DNA of 64,000 bases. It comes from Streptomyces sp. NBC_01198 (GTDB taxonomy: Bacteria > Actinomycetota > Actinomycetes > Streptomycetales > Streptomycetaceae). Under the pieces are notes generated by a model that did no database searches, was not told the DNA's origin, and saw nothing but the letters and a program-made list of their open reading frames with translations. Numbering within the stretch: the stretch's first letter is position 1; each line of letters starts with the position of its first letter. Below, piece by piece: positions 27,459-36,408 of the stretch. The translations under genes were made by a program, and so were the position numbers. Location: NCBI RefSeq assembly GCF_036010485.1, contig NZ_CP108568.1, positions 62,001-126,000 of the forward strand, in the 5' to 3' direction.

Positions 27459-28040
27459 TCAGGTGCACACGATGGGGCAGCCACGTCGGATCGAGTGCTG
27501 GGCAGCGCGCAGGAACAGTGCGACGTAGAAGGCTGCGTCCAGGTCCTTGCTCCACTGTCCTGTTCGCGTAGTGGCCAGGTCCTTTGCCTGGTACCTGAAC
27601 CACATACTCAAGTCGAGGTTGTCGCATGTCGCCGGGGTCTCGGCCGGCAGATCGAGGGCTGCCGCCAGCTTCTCGGCGAGCGGTAGCACCTGGGGGGCGC
27701 CGGCGACCATGGACTCGTACGCGCCTGATTCGATGGGCAACCAGATCTCCTCATCGAGCGAGAAGGGTACGAGCACGGTCCAGCCGCAGAGGATTTCCGA
27801 TTCCTCCCGTGACAGATGCGCCCGGCACAAGGCGAGGAACCCGGTCATGGATGGGGCCAGCTTCTCCTCGAAGGCGTGCCCCGAGCCCGCTGCAAAGTCC
27901 GTCTCCGGGGGCACGTCCTCGTAGGGCGGCAGGCCCCGCCGCCTGAGATCAGCGTTGAGCGCTGAGGCGACTTCGCCCCATCCGTCTTCCTCCTCACCGA
28001 ACCACTCCTGCGCGCCGACACTCACCAGGTACACACCCAT
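27459..28040 (-). CDS. Hypothetical protein, 193 aa
   Basis: A soluble protein beginning MGVYLVSVGAQEWFGEEED, with a central LVPFSLDEEIWLPIESGAYE segment and a C-terminal helical block (MWFRYQAKDLATTRTGQWSKD, AAQHSIRRGCPIVCT). The pattern is one I recognise as a common Streptomyces hypothetical family of unknown function. No signal or membrane span. Confidence 0.65.
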   Translation of the reverse strand: MGVYLVSVGAQEWFGEEEDGWGEVASALNADLRRRGLPPYEDVPPETDFAAGSGHAFEEKLAPSMTGFLALCRAHLSREESEILCGWTVLVPFSLDEEIWLPIESGAYESMVAGAPQVLPLAEKLAAALDLPAETPATCDNLDLSMWFRYQAKDLATTRTGQWSKDLDAAFYVALFLRAAQHSIRRGCPIVCT

Positions 28041-28085
28041 GGAAAGAACTTACAGCGCGCATCTGACATCGATCAGTGAGCGTTT

Positions 28086-28262
28086 TCAGCGCTGCCTCTC
28101 CAGGGGGAGGACGGCTTTGGTGATGACGCTCATGCGGTTGGGGCTGATGCGAGATCTGCGGAAAGCTGCCAGGACTTCACCGTTGCGATGCCGCGTTCGA
28201 CGGGTGCTCGGGTTGCGGAAGTCGCCGCCCCGCAGGCGGCAGCGGCGCAAGCGGCGTCGGGT
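28086..28262 (-). pseudogene. C-terminal fragment of an IS5-type transposase
   Basis: ATRAPVERGIATVKSW, the conserved C-terminal E-containing helix of one IS5 subgroup, is followed in another frame by FRRSRISPNRMSVITKAVL and LERQR before a stop. The two parts fit a single transposase end interrupted by an indel near 28175. Nothing upstream matches the catalytic core, so only the end of the gene survives. Confidence 0.55.
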
Positions 28263-28622
28263 CTACGGGCGTTCGACTCGAGTGATGAGCAACTGCTGCT
28301 GGCGAGCTGCGGCCGGACCTGTGTCGACCAGTACAACCAGGCCCAGGCACTGGTCAGCACCGACCTGCAGACCTTCATCATCGACAGCGGGGGATAGCGG
28401 ATCCTGGACTTCATCGGTGTGAACGATGTGGAGGACTGCTTCGGTTAGCGCGGCGGGCGGGTCCAACCGGGGAAGATCGATTACAGTCCGCCCGGACCCG
28501 GCGGCCGGGCCACCATCGGCGTCGCCTGCCTGACCTACCCTCTGGCCGGGGGCACGCGCGTGCCACCTGATGAGCGACGCGCTCGACAGTAAGGGGAACA
28601 TAACGGACAACAATCTCGCGGC
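28263..28622. other. Fragmented DNA between two gene remnants
   Basis: A plus-strand frame (28188-28397) with SSDEQLLLASCGRTCVDQYN looks mildly coding but lacks start signals and stops early. No intact gene, repeat or terminator was identified. Confidence 0.3.
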
Positions 28623-28913
28623 ATGCACCCGGGCACTTGTGAGGTGGGCTGCTGGCTGGAGCCCGCCGCCACAGGCCGGGGACTGGTCGGACGTGCGGCA
28701 CGGCTGATCATCGACTGGGCGTTCACCGAGCGCGGCATGCACCGTGTGGTGTGGCTGGCGTCACCGAAGAACATCTCCAGTGTCAAGGTGGCCAGGCGGC
28801 TCGGCATGACCCGCGAAGGAGTCCTGCGCGAGACCTACCTCTACCGGGGCGTCCGCCACGACGCGGAGGTCTGGTCGGTGCTGGCGCAGGAATGGCAGGC
28901 CTCGGGCAGCTGA
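28623..28913 (+). pseudogene. 5'-truncated GNAT acetyltransferase
   Basis: The 96-residue product begins within the fold: GTCEVGCWLEPAATGRGLVGRAARLIIDWAF contains the acetyl-CoA motif A (here GRGLVGRA), followed by LASPKNISSVKVARRLGM and LYRGVRHDAEVWSVL. The first 80 or so residues of a RimJ/L-type GNAT are missing and the upstream sequence is unrelated. The preserved part is undamaged. Breakpoint is near 28625, close to the transposase fragment. Confidence 0.6.
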
Positions 28914-28965
28914 GCCGTCCCGGCGCCTCAGCCGAGCAGTCGCTCCGTGGTGGGCGCGGGCGGTC

Positions 28966-30537
28966 CTATCCCCCGGTCGGCAGCCGGCGCAGCAGCGCCT
29001 TCTTGTCCGGCTTGCCGCTGGGCGCGACGGGTACGGCGCTGAGCAGGGTGACGGTGGCGGGCACGGCGCCCTCGCCGAGTGCGGCTCGTACGGCGGCACG
29101 CAGGTCTGCGGGAGCGGGCGCGCGGCCGGCGACCGGGACCACGAAGGCGTGCACGGCCTCGCCGGTCCGCTCGTCGGGCGCGCCGACCACGTAGGCCTGA
29201 TCGACGTCCGGGTGGGCGGTGAGCGCTGCTTCGATCGCGCCCGCGTAGTGCAGGATCGCGTTGACGAAGATCACCTCGCGGGCGCGCCCGGCCAGCCGCA
29301 GGAAGCCGTCGGCGCCGAGTGTGCCGAGATCGCGGGTCCTGATCCAGCCGTCCCTGACCACCTCGCGGGTCTCTTCCTCGTCGTGCCAGTAGCCGGACAT
29401 CGCGCCGGCCGCGCGGACCCAGATCTCGCCCGCCGCGCCGGCCGGGACCGGCGCTCCCAGTGAGTCGCGGACGCTGATCCCGACGCCGGGCATGGGGCGC
29501 CCGACGGAGTCGAGCACCTTGTCGCCGTGTTCGGCGAGGTCTTCGGGGCCGAGCAGGGTGAGCATGCCGGTCTCGGTCTGGCCGTAGCCCTCGTAGACCA
29601 CCGGGCCGAGGCGTTCTACGGCCTCGGCCAGCCGGTGCGGCGGCAGTGGCGACCCGGCGACGAGCAGCGCCCGCAGGCTGGAGGTGTCGACCTGCTCGGT
29701 GCGCAGGGTGTCGAGCACCTGGTAGAGCCTGGCCACCGTGCACAGGCATGCGGTGACGCGGTGGCGCTCCCAGGAGTGGGGGAAGGAGACGGGCTCCTCG
29801 GGGATCACCGCGGTGCCGCCGCTGAGCAGGCACAGCGCGAGGTGCTCCAGTATCACCGCGCTGGTGAGCGTGCCGAAGACGAGGAACCGGCGGTAGGCGC
29901 CCGCGAGTCGGCGGGTCGGCTCGCTCCAGCGGCTGGGCTGCCAGGACCAGTGCTCGGTGAGCGCGCGGTAGGTCTGGGCGGAGCCCTTGGGGTTGCCGGT
30001 GCTGCCGCTGGTCAGGCAGATCAGGCCGACGTCGCCGGCACGGCCCCGTGCCACCAGGGCGTCGTCACCGGGGTCGTCCGCCGTGCGCCCGCCGGTCCGC
30101 CGCACCACCTCCCCGGCGCCGGCTTTCAGCAGGTCGGCGTCGAGGTCGAGTACGAAGGCGGAGGCCGCCGCAGCGGCCGCGGCGAGGTCCGTGGTCGCGG
30201 TGCTGCCGTCGGTGATCACCGCCTGGACGTCCTGCGCGAGGGTGTGGCGCAGTTGAGAGGGTGTCAGGCCCGGTCGCAGGCCGGTGACCCGGCATCCGAG
30301 CAGGTGGGCGGCGATCTGTGCGGCGAAGCCCGCCGGGGTCACGGCCGTGGTGACGGCGACCCCCTGGCCCGACCCGAGGCCCGCCGCCCGCAGGCCGGCG
30401 ACGCAGCTCCGTATCAGGTCGAGCACCTCGGCACGGGTCACGGGTCGTGACCGGAACTCGAAGGCCGGCGTGCCGGGATCTCGCCTGAAGGCGTCGACGA
30501 GGGGTTGCGGAAAGACCGGTTCGGCCGGTCGGTTCAT
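28966..30537 (-). CDS. AMP-dependent acyl-CoA ligase / adenylating enzyme
   Basis: A 523-residue ANL-superfamily enzyme that would adenylate a carboxylic acid and transfer it to CoA or another acceptor. Visible core motifs: A3 LICLTSGSTGNPKG, A5 YEGYGQTE, A7/A8 DGWIRTRDLG and FLRLAGRAREVI, and A10 PSGKPDKKAL with the catalytic Lys. No carrier protein, condensation or ketoreductase domain is attached. ATG 30537 is preceded by GGAGA. It diverges from the oxidative operon at 30821 over a 283-base promoter region, suggesting a shared pathway in which it activates an acid substrate. The specific acid cannot be read from sequence. Confidence 0.88.
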   Translation of the reverse strand: MNRPAEPVFPQPLVDAFRRDPGTPAFEFRSRPVTRAEVLDLIRSCVAGLRAAGLGSGQGVAVTTAVTPAGFAAQIAAHLLGCRVTGLRPGLTPSQLRHTLAQDVQAVITDGSTATTDLAAAAAAASAFVLDLDADLLKAGAGEVVRRTGGRTADDPGDDALVARGRAGDVGLICLTSGSTGNPKGSAQTYRALTEHWSWQPSRWSEPTRRLAGAYRRFLVFGTLTSAVILEHLALCLLSGGTAVIPEEPVSFPHSWERHRVTACLCTVARLYQVLDTLRTEQVDTSSLRALLVAGSPLPPHRLAEAVERLGPVVYEGYGQTETGMLTLLGPEDLAEHGDKVLDSVGRPMPGVGISVRDSLGAPVPAGAAGEIWVRAAGAMSGYWHDEEETREVVRDGWIRTRDLGTLGADGFLRLAGRAREVIFVNAILHYAGAIEAALTAHPDVDQAYVVGAPDERTGEAVHAFVVPVAGRAPAPADLRAAVRAALGEGAVPATVTLLSAVPVAPSGKPDKKALLRRLPTGG

Positions 30538-30717
30538 GATTTTCTCCGATCCGGGCACCGGGTCACCAGGTCGAATTCAAGCCACCCGCAAAGAGGACGG
30601 GTGCACGCGCACAGTATCCGCACAGCCTCGGCCGTCACTGTCAGGCACCTTATCCCGTCGCCACCGCTCCATCATCCGAGCCCGTTCCGGAAGTTATCCA
30701 TCTCATCCGATTCCCAA

Positions 30718-30746
30718 CACCGCAATGCGGTGTGACATGGATCACA
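30718..30746. promoter_or_regulatory. Overlapping palindromes with a Crp-like site
   Basis: TGTGA-N6-TCACA (30731-30746) matches the classical Crp half-sites and resembles the Streptomyces Crp motif GTG-N6-GNCAC apart from one base. It overlaps by two bases CACCGC-AAT-GCGGTG (30718-30732), a second perfect palindrome. Both lie in the divergent region between the ligase and the flavoprotein gene, 75-100 bases before the latter's start. Whether the same or different regulators bind is unknown. Confidence 0.5.
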
Positions 30747-30820
30747 TTTAGGCCCTCTGGATACATCCTTTAACCCTCAACTAGGGTGGACCGCATCCTC
30801 ATCAGATCCCGGGAGGGCAT

Positions 30821-32455
30821 GTGTCCGGAGAAGAGCGGGTCGACTATCTGGTACTGGGCGGAGGACCGGCCGGAATCCAGGCGGCCTATTTCCTGGAGCG
30901 ATCCGGGCGCAACTACCTCCTGGTAGAGGCGGGCGAAGCCCCCGGCACCTTCTTCACGAAATTCCCCCGGCACCGGACGCTGATTTCCATCAACAAGGTG
31001 CACACGGGCTGGGACGACCCCGAGCTGAACCTGCGCACCGACTGGAACTCGCTGCTCTCCGAGGAGCGCCACCCGCTCTTCACCGCCGTCACGCCCCGAT
31101 ACTTCCCGCCCGCCGACAGCTTCGTCGGTTACCTGCGCGACTTCGCCGGGGCCCACGGGTTGCGCATCCGCAGCAACACCCGCGCCACAGGCATCTCGCG
31201 GCTGCCGGCGGCGGACGGTTCGGCCCGTGGCGACTTCGAGGTGACGACAGGGGACGGCAGCGTCCTGCACGCCGGACGGCTGATCGTCGCGACCGGCGTC
31301 TCACGGCCGTACATACCGCCCATCGACGGCGTCGAGCTGGCCGAGCGGTACGACGAGGTGTCCGTCGACCCGGCCGGCTTCACCGGCAAGCGGGTGCTGA
31401 TCATCGGCCGCGGAAATTCCGCGTTCGAGACCGCTGACAACCTTGTGGAAACGGCGGCGGTGATTCACATGGCCGGGCCGGGATCACTGAAACTGGCCTG
31501 GCAGACTCATTTCGTGGGCCATCTCAGGGCGGTGAACAACAACTTCCTCGACACCTACCAGCTCAAGTCGCAGAACGCGCTGCTCGACGGGGAGATCGCG
31601 TACATCAGGCGGGAAGGGACGGATGGCCCGTACCATGTCGCCATCAGGTTCCTGCGGGTCAATGAAGTAGTGAAGGAAATCACCTACGACCGTGTCATCC
31701 TTGCCACCGGATTCCGCTTCGACGCCTCCGTATTCGCCGAGGACTGCCGCCCCGAGCTGATGATCAACGATCGGTTCCCCGCCCAGACCGATGCCTGGGA
31801 ATCGGTCAACATTCCCGATATGTACTTCGCCGGGACCATCACCCAGGCCCGCGACTTCAAGAAGTCGACCAGCGGATTCATCCACGGCTTCCGCTACGCC
31901 GTACGCGCGCTGCACCGCATCCTGGAGCAGCGGTACCACGACGTCCCCTGGCCGCGGCGCGAGCTGGACGGCGGCCCGGCGGCCGTCGCCGACGCGGTGA
32001 TCGAGCGGATCAACCGCACCTCGGCGCTGTGGCAGATGTTCGGATTCCTCTGCGACGCCGCGGCGGTGGGCGACGACGGCGTGGTCGGCTACTACGAGGA
32101 GGTCCCCGTCGGCCATCTCCACCGGGTGGCCGGGGAGGGGGTGTTCGGCGCTGCCGACCGCTATCTCACGGTCACCCTGGAATACGGCGAGGACCACGAC
32201 AAGGTCAACCCGTTCGACATCTCGGTCGGCCGGGTGTCGCAGCAGGCGGCCACCGGTCTCGACGGGCGCTACCTGCACCCGGTGGTCCGGCTGTTCCAGG
32301 ACGGCAAGCACGTCGCCGAGCACCACCTCACCGAGAACCTGGAGAACGAATGGGACAGCGACGACGTCCACCGCGCCCCGCTCGTCGGTTTCCTGACCGA
32401 GCACCTCGCGCCCTCCCCTGAGGAGCAGCCGCGGACCCCTGATGACCGGCGGTGA
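30821..32455 (+). CDS. FOXRED2-like FAD/NAD(P)-dependent oxidoreductase
   Basis: A 544-residue flavoprotein. The FAD Rossmann motif is YLVLGGGPAGIQAAYFLERSG (residues 9-29, GxGxxG), followed by the family's FFTKFPRHRTLISINKVHTG block. A second nucleotide motif, VLIIGRGNSAFETADNL near residue 195, binds NAD(P)H, and DRVILATGFRFD near 290 closes the FAD site. The C-terminal 150 residues resemble the extra domain of FOXRED2/ERFAD. Likely an oxidase or monooxygenase-type enzyme of a small biosynthetic operon. GTG 30821 has GGGAGG 4 bases upstream. Its stop overlaps the next gene by 14 bases. A small repeat (ACCCT-N5-AGGGT) lies upstream near 30775. Confidence 0.85.
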   Translation: MSGEERVDYLVLGGGPAGIQAAYFLERSGRNYLLVEAGEAPGTFFTKFPRHRTLISINKVHTGWDDPELNLRTDWNSLLSEERHPLFTAVTPRYFPPADSFVGYLRDFAGAHGLRIRSNTRATGISRLPAADGSARGDFEVTTGDGSVLHAGRLIVATGVSRPYIPPIDGVELAERYDEVSVDPAGFTGKRVLIIGRGNSAFETADNLVETAAVIHMAGPGSLKLAWQTHFVGHLRAVNNNFLDTYQLKSQNALLDGEIAYIRREGTDGPYHVAIRFLRVNEVVKEITYDRVILATGFRFDASVFAEDCRPELMINDRFPAQTDAWESVNIPDMYFAGTITQARDFKKSTSGFIHGFRYAVRALHRILEQRYHDVPWPRRELDGGPAAVADAVIERINRTSALWQMFGFLCDAAAVGDDGVVGYYEEVPVGHLHRVAGEGVFGAADRYLTVTLEYGEDHDKVNPFDISVGRVSQQAATGLDGRYLHPVVRLFQDGKHVAEHHLTENLENEWDSDDVHRAPLVGFLTEHLAPSPEEQPRTPDDRR

Positions 32456-33551
32456 AGCCGTCCTGCCCGGCCTGCTGGCCGAGCTGCGGGACAAGGCCAG
32501 GGCCCGGCTCGACCCGGTGCACTGGGACTTCTACGAGGGCGGCGCCGGTACGGAGACCGCGGTGGCCGAGAACGTCCTGGCCTTCCGGCGGCTGGCCCTG
32601 CTCCCGCGCGTCCTGCGCGGTGCCGGGCCGGTCGACACCCGGGTCACGCTGCCCGGCGCGCGCGCCAGGACGCCCGTCGTGATCGCCCCGACCGCCTTCC
32701 ACGCCCTGGCCCACCCGGACGGCGAGCGCGCCACCGCCCGCGCGGCCGCCGCGGCAGGTGCCGTGCTGATCACCTCGATGGCCTCGACGACGGCGGTCGC
32801 CGAGGTCACGGTGGCGGCCCGTTCCGTCTGCGAGGACGCCGCCGTATGGTTCCAGCTCTACCTCCAGCCCGACCCCGAGGTCACGCACACGCTGGTCCGG
32901 CGGGCACGGCAGGCAGGCTGCACCGCCCTGGTGGTCACGGTGGACTCCCCCGTCTTCGGCCGCCGCCCGCGCGACGACCGCAACGGCTTCCACGGCCTGC
33001 CGCCGGGGTGTGCCACCGAGAACATGCGTGACCTCCCCGGCGCGCCGCCCGACGGCACCCTCGACATCGCCATGTCGCCCGCGCTGTCCTGGGACGACCT
33101 GCGCAGGCTCCGCGACCACCACGAACTGCCCATCCTGCTCAAGGGCGTTCTGCACCCCGACGACGCACGGCTGGCGGTCGCCGAGGGGATGCGGGGCGTG
33201 ATCGTGTCCAACCACGGGGGCCGCCAGCTCGACGCCGCGCCCGCGTCCGTGGAGGCGCTTCCGCGGGTGGCGGACGCGGTGGCAGGCCGGATCCCCGTGC
33301 TGCTCGACGGCGGGATACGCAGCGGCTCGGACGTGGTGACCGCCCTGGCGCTCGGCGCCACCGCGGTCGGTGTCGGCCGGCCCGTGCTGTGGGGGCTCGC
33401 CGCCGAGGGAGAGGACGGCGTGGCGCGGGTGCTGGCGGAGCTGCAGGCCGACACCGCTCATGTGCTGGCGCTGTGCGGCGCCGCCGACTGTACGGCGCCG
33501 ACCCGCGACCAGGTGGTCGTCCGCGGTCCGCACGGGGTGGCCGGATGCTGA
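32442..33551 (+). CDS. FMN-dependent 2-hydroxyacid oxidase/dehydrogenase
   Basis: A 369-residue TIM-barrel flavoenzyme of the lactate/glycolate/mandelate oxidase family, oxidising a 2-hydroxyacid to the 2-oxoacid. The active-site set is present: Tyr31 (DFYEGGAG), Tyr140 (WFQLY), Lys234 (LLKGVL), catalytic His258 and Arg261 (SNHGGRQLD), and DGGIRSGSDV for FMN phosphate. No membrane segment, so a soluble oxidase is likely. It overlaps the upstream flavoprotein gene by 14 bases and the P450 gene by 7, implying co-translation. Substrate unknown; probably an intermediate of this operon. Confidence 0.9.
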   Translation: MTGGEAVLPGLLAELRDKARARLDPVHWDFYEGGAGTETAVAENVLAFRRLALLPRVLRGAGPVDTRVTLPGARARTPVVIAPTAFHALAHPDGERATARAAAAAGAVLITSMASTTAVAEVTVAARSVCEDAAVWFQLYLQPDPEVTHTLVRRARQAGCTALVVTVDSPVFGRRPRDDRNGFHGLPPGCATENMRDLPGAPPDGTLDIAMSPALSWDDLRRLRDHHELPILLKGVLHPDDARLAVAEGMRGVIVSNHGGRQLDAAPASVEALPRVADAVAGRIPVLLDGGIRSGSDVVTALALGATAVGVGRPVLWGLAAEGEDGVARVLAELQADTAHVLALCGAADCTAPTRDQVVVRGPHGVAGC

Positions 33552-34978
33552 GGAAGGCCACCGCTGTCGCGCTCGCGCTGTCCACCCCGTACTGGCTGCC
33601 CAAGACCCTGATCGCCCTGCGCGTCCGGGTGTTCGCCCGGGTCAACGGCCCCGAGGGCGTCGTGGTGCCCAACGCCGAGGTCGGCCCTGAACGCTTCGCC
33701 GAGCTGTACGCGCACCCGGCGGCCAACGGCCGCAGCAAGGGCGCCGGGCTGTCGGACCTGTTCTGGTACTGGCTCGCCCCGGGGCCCGAGGTCCATCAGG
33801 AGCACCTGGAGCCCGGGCCGCGCTACGACGCCGTCGCCCGCGGCACCGCCGCGATCCTGGCGGGCACCAGCGCCGAGCTGTCCGCCGCGGCCGCCCGCTG
33901 TGCCAGGAAGGTGCTCACCGAGACCGTCCCCGGCGAGGTCTCGCTCGTCCGGCTGCGGGATCTGATGATGCCGGTGTGGGCGGAGTTCTTCTACGGGCTG
34001 GTCTTCCGTGAGCCGTGCCCGCCGCACGCCCGGCAGCTGATCGTGGACAACGCCGAGGACGTCATCAACTCGCTGAAGAACACCCGGCTTCGGCACATGC
34101 GCCGCCGTGACCGCCTCACCCGCTACCTGCTGCGGCGGCTGGCCGCCGGCGAGGTTCCGCACACCCTGCCCACCGAGCTCGCCACACCGCTGGACCGCGC
34201 CCACTACCTGCAGGGCACCTTCTTCAACACCGCGGTCGTGCAGATGTCGGAGGCCATGGCGCACCTGCTGCTCGTACTCGCCGAGCATCAGGACGTCCAG
34301 CAGCGGCTGGCCGCCCACCCCGACGACGACCACGACCTGGGCAACGTCATGAACGAGACGCTGCGCCTCTTCCCGCTGTTCGGCATCGCCCACCGGATCA
34401 CCAGCGCCGACATCGATCTCGGCGGGGGCACGCGCTACCCGGCCGGCACCGTGCTGTGCTTCGACTATCCCGCCTACCACTCCACCGGCCACGCCAGCCC
34501 CGAGGTCTTCGACCCCGGCAGGTGGGACCGGATCTCGCTGAAGGACGCCCACCACATCCCCTTCGGCGTCGCCGCGAACCGGCCTTGCCCGGCGTGGCGG
34601 CTGGCCCCGCTGGCCATGAGGGCGGTGACACGCGAAGTGCTCGCCCGGTTCGCCCTGCACACCTCGGTCTCCCACACCCGTCCCATCCCGCACCGGGCAC
34701 CGTGTCTGCTGGTGGCACGCGGGCGGACCCTGCCGCGCCACCGGATGGCCGCCGTGCTCGTCTTCCTGCGGCTGCGGGACCGCTGGGAGGACGTGGGCCG
34801 CAGCCTGCTGCAGCTCGCTCTCGGCAGCTGGATGGTGGTGGAAGCACGGCGGCTGCGGATGACCACGGCGTGGTTCGCCGGCCACGACACGCAGGGCCGC
34901 CCGCTCGGGGACGACGCGGAAACCACCGGCGGGGCCGCACCATCTCCGCCGCCGGGCTGTCCATACCACGACGGCTGA
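33545..34978 (+). CDS. Cytochrome P450 with divergent motifs and C-terminal extension
   Basis: A 477-residue P450. The K-helix ExxR is E271-T-L-R274. The heme loop is PFGVAANRPCPAWRLA with Cys348; it keeps F, G, R and C, but the usual Gly two after Cys is Ala. In the I-helix (about 222-242, TFFNTAVVQMSEAMAHLL) the oxygen-activation motif [AG]GX[DE]T[TS] is not recognisable, with N228-T229 the nearest match. About 95 residues follow the heme loop region beyond normal length, including a hydrophobic helix and a CPYHDG end. ATG 33545 overlaps the stop of the hydroxyacid oxidase gene. Such I-helix changes are known in P450s using atypical oxygen chemistry. Confidence 0.85.
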   Translation: MLRKATAVALALSTPYWLPKTLIALRVRVFARVNGPEGVVVPNAEVGPERFAELYAHPAANGRSKGAGLSDLFWYWLAPGPEVHQEHLEPGPRYDAVARGTAAILAGTSAELSAAAARCARKVLTETVPGEVSLVRLRDLMMPVWAEFFYGLVFREPCPPHARQLIVDNAEDVINSLKNTRLRHMRRRDRLTRYLLRRLAAGEVPHTLPTELATPLDRAHYLQGTFFNTAVVQMSEAMAHLLLVLAEHQDVQQRLAAHPDDDHDLGNVMNETLRLFPLFGIAHRITSADIDLGGGTRYPAGTVLCFDYPAYHSTGHASPEVFDPGRWDRISLKDAHHIPFGVAANRPCPAWRLAPLAMRAVTREVLARFALHTSVSHTRPIPHRAPCLLVARGRTLPRHRMAAVLVFLRLRDRWEDVGRSLLQLALGSWMVVEARRLRMTTAWFAGHDTQGRPLGDDAETTGGAAPSPPPGCPYHDG

Positions 34979-35021
34979 TCCGCCCCACCCCCCACCGCTT
35001 CATGCCGAAGGGTTGTCTCCC

Positions 35022-36338
35022 ATGTCCGCGACCGCACTGGGCACCGCCTTCCTGCTCGCCGTCGTCGTCATCCTCGTCGTCTGTCGCGGTGTCACCCTGC
35101 TGCTGCGGCCGGTCGGCCAACCGCCGGTGGTCGCCGAGATGATCGCCGGGGTGGCGCTCGGCCCCTCTGTGCTGGGAGCACTGCTCCCGTCGGTCGAACA
35201 CCACCTCTTTCCTTCCGAGTTGCGGCCGACGCTCTACGTCGCCGGGCAGCTGGGCCTCGTCCTGTTCATGTTCCAGTCGGGGTACGAGTTCCGGCTGGAC
35301 CGGATGAAGTCGGTGGCGAGGCCGGCGGCGATGGTCTCTCTCGCAGGCATCGTCACGCCGCTGCTGCTGGGCGTCGGGCTCACCTGGGCCGTGCACGATT
35401 CGGTGGACACCTCACCGCCCGGAGTCCCGCTGCACGTGACCGTGCTCTTCGTCGGTGTGACGCTGGCGATCACGGCGTTCCCCATGCTGGCCAGGATCAT
35501 CATCGAGCGCGGACTCAGCGGCACCGTCTTCGGCACCATCTCGCTCGCTGCCGGCGCTCTGGACGACGTGGCCGCGTGGATCATGCTGGCCGGCGTGGTG
35601 AGCCTGGCGCGCGGCACCTCGACGGCCCTGGTACTGGCCACGGCGGGAGCCGCCGGCATGGTGGTGGCGCTGTACTTCCTGGTCAGATACCGCGCTCCGG
35701 TGCTGCGCGCGACCGAGCGGCTCACCACGGAACAACTGCTGCTGGTGACGCTGCTCGTGCTGTGTCTGGCCGCCTGGTACACCGACCGGATCGGCCTCTA
35801 CGCGGTCTTCGGCGCCTTCAGCCTGGGCGTCGCGTACCCGCGCTCGCCGCGCATCGACCGAACCATCGAGACCACCGCGCCGTTGAGCGGGATGCTGCTG
35901 CTGCCGCTGTTCTTCACCTATTCCGGCCTGAACACCGACACGGGCCTGCTGTCCGATCCCGCGCTCCTGCTGTTCGCGGCGGGCTGCACGCTGGTGGCAG
36001 TCCTCGGCAAGTTCGGGGCGTGCTGGCTGGCCGCGCGGCTGGGCGGCCAGCACCAGGGGGTCGCGCTGCGGATCGGGACGCTGATGAACGCCCGCGGGCT
36101 GATGCAGCTCATCGCCATCAACGTGGGGCTGGCCGAGGGCATCGTGTCGCCCTCGATGTTCACCGTGCTGGTCGTGGTGGCGGTGGTCACCACGGTGATG
36201 GCCACACCACTGCTCACCCTGTGGGACCGGCTGGACGGCGGGTTCCCCGCCGTGCCGGGAGACACCGTCAAGGCCCGGGCCGAGGACCCGGCCGCGGTGG
36301 CGGGACTCGCCGTGCCACCGGCCCCCGGGGGCGGGTAG
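35022..36338 (+). CDS. Cation/proton antiporter (CPA2, KefB-like)
   Basis: A 438-residue membrane protein with about 12 spans and the CPA2 signatures: PVGQPPVVAEMIAGVALGPSVLG in the N-terminal half, DDVAAWIML (essential acidic pair in span 6 region) and an NARGLMQLIAINVGLAEGI end segment. No TrkA/KTN domain is attached. It starts 43 bases after the P450 stop, in the same direction; GGGTTGTC precedes the ATG. Its place at the end of a biosynthetic operon suggests pH or cation homeostasis linked to the product, as in some ionophore clusters, but this is inference. Confidence 0.85.
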   Translation: MSATALGTAFLLAVVVILVVCRGVTLLLRPVGQPPVVAEMIAGVALGPSVLGALLPSVEHHLFPSELRPTLYVAGQLGLVLFMFQSGYEFRLDRMKSVARPAAMVSLAGIVTPLLLGVGLTWAVHDSVDTSPPGVPLHVTVLFVGVTLAITAFPMLARIIIERGLSGTVFGTISLAAGALDDVAAWIMLAGVVSLARGTSTALVLATAGAAGMVVALYFLVRYRAPVLRATERLTTEQLLLVTLLVLCLAAWYTDRIGLYAVFGAFSLGVAYPRSPRIDRTIETTAPLSGMLLLPLFFTYSGLNTDTGLLSDPALLLFAAGCTLVAVLGKFGACWLAARLGGQHQGVALRIGTLMNARGLMQLIAINVGLAEGIVSPSMFTVLVVVAVVTTVMATPLLTLWDRLDGGFPAVPGDTVKARAEDPAAVAGLAVPPAPGGG

Positions 36339-36408
36339 CCGCGCCGGGCCCGCGCCTGTCGGCTGGACGCCTCGGTGTCCCGGGGGCGCCTGCGGGTAGC
36401 CGGTGGGC

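Noticed and set aside
28130..28414. 94-residue minus-strand frame as a gene
   Set aside because: Only its C-terminal transposase-like end has meaning; the rest does not match a family
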